Below, piece after piece: positions 57,273-64,000 of a DNA stretch of 64,000 nt. Position 1 is the first letter of the stretch. Every line of letters starts with the position of its first letter. This stretch comes from Niebla homalea (Eukaryota; Ascomycota; Lecanoromycetes; Lecanorales; Ramalinaceae), in assembly GCA_019925105.1 (NCBI GenBank), contig JAHGAU010000005.1, positions 372,001 through 436,000 of the forward strand. Direction: 5' to 3'. The translations under genes were made by a program, and so were the position numbers. The notes beneath the pieces were generated by a model. That model saw only the letters and a list, made by a program, of their open reading frames with translations, was not told the DNA's origin and ran no database searches.

Positions 57273-59111
57273 CTACCACGTGAAGCTCTCCTCCACAAAA
57301 TCTACTGTGCCCGCATCCATGACCCCCTTACTCCTGACTGCAGCTCGTACATCATCAGCGAACGCGCCAGGCCCACAGCAGCTGACGGCCATCGCGCCCA
57401 CCCGATCCTTCATCTCCTTCCTCAGTATCAAGGTGGGGTCACATCGCCCGGGGAACATCTGGACCGTCTCGCTGCGACTGCTGACCTCGCGCTTGCTGCG
57501 CGGTCTCGTGACAAACATCACTATCTTGAGGACATTTCTGCGATTCGGCATGCGAAGACACTCATCCATGAAGGGACGCACCCATTCGAGGGTTTCGGTG
57601 TTCTTGACCGTCCAGACGAGCACGATCCTGCGGGTCGCAGTAGTGGCATCGTGGGCACCCTGCAGGAGTTCACGCACGTGTCCGATTTGATGGGTAATCC
57701 CCACGCCCGCGGCGAAGAGGACGACAGTGCCGTAGGAGTGGAAGGAGTCGTTGCCGCCGTAGGGACCCTCGACGAATCCGGAGAGGTTGATTACGCCTGT
57801 GGGAGATGCGGCGGCGAGGTTGTAGAGTTTTGCGGTCATACCGGAGCGTTTGGCGATGACGAAGTGGATCTCGGTGGTGGTGCGCTCGGGTTTGGGAATG
57901 TCGAGCTCAGAATCGGAGTTGGGGAGGGTTTCTTTCTCGAGGGAGAGGTAGGGGGTTGGCCGCGTGTCGGACCAGGCGATGCTGAACGGGTGGTTCATCC
58001 AGAAGGACACACGAGGGAGGTAAATATAGGCGTGCGAGCCCGGGGTGAACTTCCAAGGTCTTGCCAGCTTGATCGATACCCTGCAAGCCGGCAGGGTACC
58101 ATCGCCCGCGAGGGCCTCAACACTCACTTTCGAAATACCGTTTCTTCCTACGTTGCGGTAGATTATATTGATAAGCCTGCCAACGCGGTCCAGTAACCAT
58201 AAGATGGCGGCTGCTCGGATGTATGGTTTTCCTGGGAGCTCTCCAAGATCGCAATGAACCCAGACGCCAATGATTGCAACCAGCGCGAGCACTTGGTGAC
58301 AGTGTAAGAAGGTCTCGTAGAAGGCGTGCCTGATGATAGAGGGAGATTGAACAAGGATCACGACCATACTGATAGTTCCGATCAAGCCATATCCAAGGAA
58401 AGGGCTTTTCGAGATTGCCATTGAGACTGCGCCGGACCCCTTCGCTGTATGCACATTGGCCGCCCATGCAACTGTATGGACGAGGGCTTCGACGACCACG
58501 AGACGGCCGATCCACCGGTGAAATAGGTTGTAGGAGTCAAAGCTGACGCGAAGTAGATAGATGAGCGGGTTGTTGCGGCCGGCGAGGATGACCAGGGGAA
58601 CCATGTTCACCATGGCTAGGTGTCCCGTCCTTCCGCGGAGTTCAGCCAGGACCGCTGCTTGTGGTTTTTCATGATAGCTGAGCACAAGGCAGTACACCGC
58701 ATTGCTCACAAGATACATCATCAAAATCGAAGTGTGGAGGCGTGAGGGGATTGTTCCGACATTGATGGCCGTTGACAACCTGATTTCGCGATTGTGCCTC
58801 TTTGATTTGAGGGGAGCGTAGATGAAGTGCTTCTTGAGCCATGGCCAAATTGACGTCTTGTCGGTCTCCCAGTACTTGGCACTTGTCGGGTTCTCCCTCA
58901 TGCTGAGAAGCTGTCGTATGTAGCCATTTGCAAGCTGGCCAATCCGCCCGAGAAGAACGATGAGGCATATGATGGCAACGGATACCCAAAGGCCAAGGGT
59001 GGCCTTGTCATCGAGAGAAAGATTGACGCCGTGCAAGCCATGAGTGAAGGGCACAGCAGCGGGATCGGCGGCCTTTCCTGAGTCTGGGGGTGCTTCAGGG
59101 ATCGCGGGCAT
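57273..59111 (-). CDS. ferric reductase-like transmembrane flavoprotein, 612 aa
   Basis: Single exon with ATG at 59111. FRE/NOX family layout: extracellular N-terminus, TM1 near residue 42, then a six-helix ferric reductase domain with paired heme His in HRWIGRLVVVEALVH and the ETFLHCHQVLALVAIIGVWVH segment; FAD-binding domain with HPFSIA near residue 365; NADPH-binding domain with EGPYGG, VLFAAGVGITHQI, TVKNTETLEW, SCCGPGAFADDVR and the C-terminal aromatic ending EESFTW. It would reduce Fe(III) or Cu(II) chelates at the plasma membrane with cytosolic NADPH. The motif SFTW rather than FGW is common in this fungal subgroup. A GATA-core CAGATAA lies at 59291-59297, about 180 bp upstream; regulation by an iron-responsive GATA factor is possible but unproven. 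Confidence 0.93.
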   Translation of the reverse strand: MPAIPEAPPDSGKAADPAAVPFTHGLHGVNLSLDDKATLGLWVSVAIICLIVLLGRIGQLANGYIRQLLSMRENPTSAKYWETDKTSIWPWLKKHFIYAPLKSKRHNREIRLSTAINVGTIPSRLHTSILMMYLVSNAVYCLVLSYHEKPQAAVLAELRGRTGHLAMVNMVPLVILAGRNNPLIYLLRVSFDSYNLFHRWIGRLVVVEALVHTVAWAANVHTAKGSGAVSMAISKSPFLGYGLIGTISMVVILVQSPSIIRHAFYETFLHCHQVLALVAIIGVWVHCDLGELPGKPYIRAAAILWLLDRVGRLINIIYRNVGRNGISKVSVEALAGDGTLPACRVSIKLARPWKFTPGSHAYIYLPRVSFWMNHPFSIAWSDTRPTPYLSLEKETLPNSDSELDIPKPERTTTEIHFVIAKRSGMTAKLYNLAAASPTGVINLSGFVEGPYGGNDSFHSYGTVVLFAAGVGITHQIGHVRELLQGAHDATTATRRIVLVWTVKNTETLEWVRPFMDECLRMPNRRNVLKIVMFVTRPRSKREVSSRSETVQMFPGRCDPTLILRKEMKDRVGAMAVSCCGPGAFADDVRAAVRSKGVMDAGTVDFVEESFTW

Positions 59112-60478
59112 CGTTCGAAAGGGTTGGTTAGCTGTAGATTAGCGTTATGTTGTGATGATGATGATCGGACCGGCCGACGGATGATTTTGTTTGTTCTGGT
59201 AGTGAAGTTGTAATGAACGTATCGATGACGAATGAAAAGAGTGTATGCAAGATCGTTTATGATCTGCGCAATGTTTTGGAACCAGCCAAACAGATAATGC
59301 CCAAGGCTGGGTGGGACGTGGAGAATCGAAAACAATGAAACAATGCCCGTTATCCGCACAAGCTGCGGTTTTGGGCTTTTATTGTTACCCGGCCAGCGAT
59401 TCACAATAGCTCTGTGTTATGCAACAATGCTTTTGGCCACTCTTGCTCTTCTCCGCATCTTGGGGCAAATGATGCACTGCGCCACTCCTCTGAACGGATC
59501 AATATCTTCGGGAGGAGATGGAGAGACGTTGAAAGACGATGGGGTCGTAGCTGTGGTGGCGTGTGGTGAATATTAATGAGTCGCGCAAGTCCAGCTTGCG
59601 ATCGAGATCACAGAACGCGAAGGGGATCAATGTTATCAGAAACTCCTAGAATGCAAAAAGAAGAGGATGCTTGGTTTCAAGGAGAGATGCAAAGGTCGCA
59701 CAAGAAATGGGAGCAAAGAGAAGGAGTGGCGAAGAGCAAAGGTCGAGAAGACCGCGTAGTCCTTTGCAGCTTGCATGCCTACCCAGTCCTAAGATGGGCG
59801 TATGATGGCCTTCGTAACGCCCGGCATGGCTGAGGACGAATGAATCTACAGTGCATTAATCCGTAGGCATCAGATGACTGGGGCTTGCCCCACATGTCTC
59901 ACAAGTACAAGCAAAAGCTTGATCATGAGCGGGCCCGATGGATGTAGCTAGGTTCCGGTGCATCTGCAAAGTCGAGGCCATTCGCGCTCAGAGATTGTTG
60001 AGATGTAGATTGAATATGAAGGAAGAAGAGCTTGACTGGTCGTCGCGTTCTCATTTTGGCACAGCGGGCGCTAAAAAGGGTGATCAGGCAGATCAGCAGC
60101 TAATGCGGGTACAGGATCAAAGAGGAGCTCGATCGTTTGATTGGCTATTTCGAGTCGCCAGCATTGGATTTGAAACTTGGATCGTGTCATAGACTCATAG
60201 CTCATAGGGGATAGGTGGGTCAAGACTCAAGAGGCTTTGGACTGGAAGACTTGGGAACACAGACCCTGCATCTGTAGAGCCTACCCAGAACAATAAGCCG
60301 CATTGTCCCTCAATCAAGTCAGCTTCAAATATTCTAGCTGGAACAATGACAACTTTTTGATATACCAAAAGATGATCTATATACACTAGGCTACCAAGTC
60401 TACTGCTTCCAATGCAATGCTCGTGAGCGTCAGCCGTTACTCTCGTACAATTACACCATCTTCAGTGCCTTCACTCTT
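59112..60478. other. intergenic stretch without a gene
   Basis: It holds the promoter region of the ferric reductase and the 3' side of the DUF8004 gene. Frames near 59576-59833 are Arg/Glu-rich and unsupported. Confidence 0.5.
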
Positions 60479-63204
60479 TCACTTCTTTTTCTTGCCTGCA
60501 CCATCTTGCACGCCCAAGATCGAATTGAAGCTTTTGTTCGGGTCATAGGAAGATGTAGGTCGACTTCCCTGATCAGCAAGTGCTACTCCTAGTGGCAGAG
60601 GTAATTGTTCCAGAGACAATCCCATGGACCGCCGCCTGTCTGGCGATCGGGATCCCACCCTCAAATTGGGCTCGCTCGGCATGACAGGTGGCAGAAGCTG
60701 TTCACTTGGCAGGTCGATTGGAGAAGAGATCTCGGCAATGATTTTAGGGCCTGCCCATTGCTCGGCAGCTTGCCAGCAGTGACTACGTTGATAGATCGCA
60801 TCATTGCTGTGCTCAACCGATGCAGCTGGCATATGAACCATCCTTTCGCTCCCTGGAACCCGCCAAGTCGTCTTCTGACCATGGGTCTGTCTCATCCAAG
60901 GTGGAGACTCTTTGGAGAATTCGCTCAGGAAGTACTCCACGCCGTCTGTGCACTTGAGTCCAGGCGCGTCAACCACCAGCAACGGTAAGGCTTGAACGAC
61001 GGCGTATATGAAGAGCCACTGGCCGTGACGCAGATCCGTGATTTCTTCCATCGACTTGTTGTGCGCAGTACGTCTCTCATAGGCAAAAAATTCCTTCACG
61101 AACGGAGTCGATCTCATCAGATCTCGATTGTATGATTGCATGAGCGCCGTATTGATTTCACTATCCTTGAGCTTTTTAGTGTTCTCCTTCTGCTGTTTCT
61201 TGGCATCTAGATTGCGGAAGTCTCGACGCGTCGTCGACAGGGAAGGCAGCAGTGGCGTGTCAAATGGGATCGGAGGCTGGACAGGAGGAGTGCTGCGATC
61301 GTGTTCACCCAGAATCCTCCTCAATGCCGCTTTGGAAGAAGACTCATTCGGATCCTCAGGCCCATCCTCAGTAGGTATCTCAACATGCCGTGTGGTGAGA
61401 TTGGACCGATCCACGAGGACATCATACAGACAGCAAAAGTCGTTGTAGACCTGCTGCAAGAGCAACCGATTCAGGCCGCTTTCCTCAAATTCGTGCTTTT
61501 TGGACCTTGCTTTGGGCGGCCAGGCACCGTATCTTTGTTTATAGATGGCCATGATATGTCTGCGCATCGACATGAAGGAGGCCTTCCACGCCTTGAAGCG
61601 GATGATCTTGCTTTCGCTGCTGGTCGTGGAGTTGGCCAGTCCCGCGAACATGCCCGGGAAGTCGAAATCGTTCAATCGATCCCTGACATCGCGTAGCCGC
61701 GTAGACAGGAAGAGGTGTGACCTTTCCAAGCGCTTTCGGGTGACCTCGCTCATCTGGTATAGTTTTGGGCTTTTGAAGGTAGAGACGGCGTCATATTTGC
61801 CCACGGCATGCACGAATCCCTCGTTATAGAGCTCCCAGCATCTCAGTCTTTCCCCAAGGATGATGGCCTCGATGGTCTTCTCTCGACTCGACTTGACATC
61901 CGCAAGTCTGAAATCAACAATGAAGCGCGAGAAGCTGCCAGCTGCTTCCTCTCCAATGGTGCTTCCATCGAAGTTGGTGAATTCGTACCGGTGGAGTATT
62001 TCCGCCACATGTTCAAGGATAGCAAACATTGAGGGTCTCCTTGTAGTGGCCACAAGTGGTCTCCCGGTCAGGAAGGCAAAGAGGTTGCGCACTGTGATCA
62101 AGGCCTCGACATCATCTTGGCTCAAATTGGATTGTCTGACATTGAGGTCGACTTGCAGTGGTTGAGGAAGGCACAGATGGATGGTCTTTCCTCGGGCTGG
62201 TTCATCGAAGTAGTCTCGCATTGACCTGCCTCCTATTGAGCTGCTTCGATTAGACGCGGAGCCGTAGTGAGAGGCGGGCGGAGACGTTGGCATGTGCGGC
62301 ATGTGCGGCATGAGATTTTGAGATCTTTCCGAGAAGGATCTTTGCTTGGTCTCACCCGAGGCGTGCCGGCTGGTACCATTAGGAGTGGGAAGAACGGTAT
62401 GTGACTGGCCGTGCGCAGCTTTGACTAGCTTCCGGGATGAAGCAAAGCAAGAGGAATCCACGCGGAACGAGGGGCCAGGGGCTGATGGCAAATTGTGCAA
62501 ATAGACGAGCGTATCTGCTTCATCGTCCCAAAGCTCATCGACCTAAGCTTTGTTAGCGACCTAAATGTTTCACCATGCCTCATCTTGCTCACACGTTGGA
62601 AATTCATCAAGGGCGACGAGTCGTAGTGTATCTTCTCATGGGGTGTGAAGGTCCAGGCGCGTACGCCCTGCTGTTGGGTTTCTTGCGGCTCGCTTGCCTC
62701 AGATATAGACTTTCCCGGCATCCAGCTGCGTCGCCTCTTTGCTTTGGTAGCTGCAACAGGGGTAAGAGGTCTGTAAACTGAGGGCGATGCTGCTCTGCTG
62801 CCAGCGCTACTATTATCATGACTATCTTCAAGACCTCGACTTTCTGGTCTGCCCATTCGGCTCGACGGCCTGCTACCAGTGGGAGATTCGGGGCCGCGTG
62901 GCAAAGGTCTGAGGATGGGGGGTTGTAGCAAGCCTGCATCATCTTCAAGAGTTGGAGGTAAATGTGTTGCGTTCAAGTATGGTGATTGTGTAGTCGGCGG
63001 TCCATTGTGATAGGATTGAATTGAATAGTTGGAAAGGACAGAAGCGCGCAGGTCGGGTAGGGATGAGTGGGGGATTGGTTGATGAGGGTTTGTATCGGTA
63101 GAGGAGCGATCGGAAAGGTTTGGAGATTGAGCTCGGAGATCGTTGATGCTAAGGTTTGTCACTTCACTGTTGAGCGAGGACATGGACACGATTCTTTTGG
63201 CCAT
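60479..63204 (-). CDS. DUF8004-type conserved fungal protein, 891 aa, two exons
   Basis: Exons 63204-62593 and 62542-60479; a 50-nt GTGAGC..CTTAG intron closes in phase between FQR and VDELWDD. Residues 1-190 are Ser/Pro-rich and disordered, with a basic KAKRRRSWMPGKS patch. A short folded block (RAWTFTPHEKIHYDSSPL) precedes the intron. After a second disordered stretch comes a large helical domain starting near residue 320 (IHLCLPQPLQVDLNVRQSNL, ITVRNLFAFLTGRPLV, SMFAILEHVAEILHRYEF) and extending to YAVVQALPLLVVDAPGLKC. The C-terminus ends with GAGKKKK. This layout matches conserved DUF8004 proteins of filamentous ascomycetes. Function unknown, probably cytosolic or cortical. Confidence 0.85.
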
Positions 63205-64000
63205 GTCGAAGTGTGTCGATGGATGTTATTTCGCATGAAGAAGGAAAAGTTTCATGCGAGAGTAAAGTTGGTCATAAGGCTGCTGCAGGGGGAATTGCTT
63301 GGCTGCAGGTAGATCACCGAGATCACTTCTTATTGTCCGACAGTATCCGATGCTTTTAAGATGCAACGACAGGATGTTTGAACTGGTCGAGTATGCCATG
63401 TGCAAAGTGGCTTAGAACCACAGCCTGAGAGAAGGATCTGCATCCTTCCAGGACAGCTTCATCTACTCGAGCTATTAGTGGAATTGATGATGTCGCGTTG
63501 GCATCACACATGGACTCATGGAAAAAGCACCGCCCTACAACACATGTGAAACAGCTACCCCGGACAAGGAGGAATCAAGAATGAGAGTGGATCCTCAAGC
63601 GAGCAAGCAATCAAGCAATCAAGCAAATCAGAGATGCAGACAAAGGAATCGTCACGGCGAAAGAATAAGCCGGAATTCCCCTCTCGGCTCACCGGCAACA
63701 GCCCACCCCCTGCCCTACGATGCTCTATCTTACTATTTTACTCCCCACCCAGCCCCTAATTATAGCCAGAGAATAAGATCTCCTCGATCACGGTTGCAAA
63801 ACGCATCTATTAGAATCACACTTACATGGCCGTTGGTGGGATAAGCCATGACAGCCAGTTGAATGTGGGACGAATACCTTGTCTTTCATCGTCTGGGAAG
63901 GCTTTATTGCAGTGTTTCGAAGTGAAATCATTTTGCCGACGATGCTTTAGTTAAAACCTTCTGTTAGACATCTGAAAGTTGGGTAGAATGGAATGATGTC
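63205..64000. other. upstream region of the DUF8004 gene
   Basis: No gene is visible up to the window edge. A CAAGCAAGCAATC-type simple repeat lies at about 63596-63625. Confidence 0.5.

Noticed and set aside
57651..58196. 181-codon plus frame opposite the ferric reductase
   Set aside because: Gly/Val/Glu-rich antisense shadow of a well-supported gene.

Overview
The window looks like nuclear DNA of a filamentous ascomycete (Pezizomycotina; a Dothideomycete is my guess, not proven). Genes are broken by many short GT-AG introns, mostly 47-90 nt. Several families are typical of this group: NACHT-ankyrin STAND receptors, a HET-domain protein, a Pth11-type rhodopsin-domain receptor, a DUF6536 membrane protein, a ULD protein and a DUF8004 protein. 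No bacterial-type operon, rRNA, tRNA or CRISPR was found. Exon models were built by hand from splice signals and phase bookkeeping.

Layout. 1-2.7 kb: no gene. 2.7-3.2 kb: a roughly 48-bp tandem repeat array with E-box-like palindromes in front of an F-box-like gene (3323-4351), which itself carries a coding minisatellite. 4.9-8.3 kb: an orphan gene, a single-pass membrane protein (minus) and a NAPE-PLD-like metallo-beta-lactamase-fold enzyme. 8.8-11.6 kb: degenerate genes, including a possible HeLo/kinase-like gene lying between two diverged copies of a 165-bp direct repeat. 12.2-16.0 kb: an O-methyltransferase divergent from a complete six-exon rhodopsin-domain receptor. 16.5-17.1 kb: a broken remnant. 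17.9-21.2 kb: a NACHT-ankyrin receptor with an apparent frameshift. 22.9-24.4 kb: a 5'-truncated DUF6536 gene. 25.6-27.9 kb: a TM/coiled-coil protein and a Cys-rich secreted protein. 29.1-31.1 kb: a HET-domain gene. 31.6-32.8 kb: decayed exons. 35.5-36.8 kb: a GH5-like hydrolase. 38.1-39.1 kb: an orphan secreted-like protein. 40.1-44.0 kb: a complete 1189-aa NACHT-ankyrin receptor. 46.0-47.5 kb: a cAMP-receptor-like GPCR pseudogene. 48.4-48.8 kb: a small Ser-rich protein. 50.5-51.4 kb: a spherulin-4-type secreted protein. 54.0-55.6 kb: a ULD protein. 57.3-59.1 kb: a ferric reductase. 60.5-63.2 kb: a DUF8004 protein.

Interpretation. The left two thirds is an accessory landscape rich in allorecognition or immune-type genes (two NLR-like receptors, one HET gene, one possible HeLo-type gene), mixed with surface receptors, secreted proteins and decaying genes. 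The right 15 kb looks like ordinary core genome. The best candidates for something new are the intact NLR with near-identical ankyrin repeats and a fresh C-terminal triplication, its frameshifted relative, and the palindromic array in front of the F-box-like gene. Whether these work together is inference.
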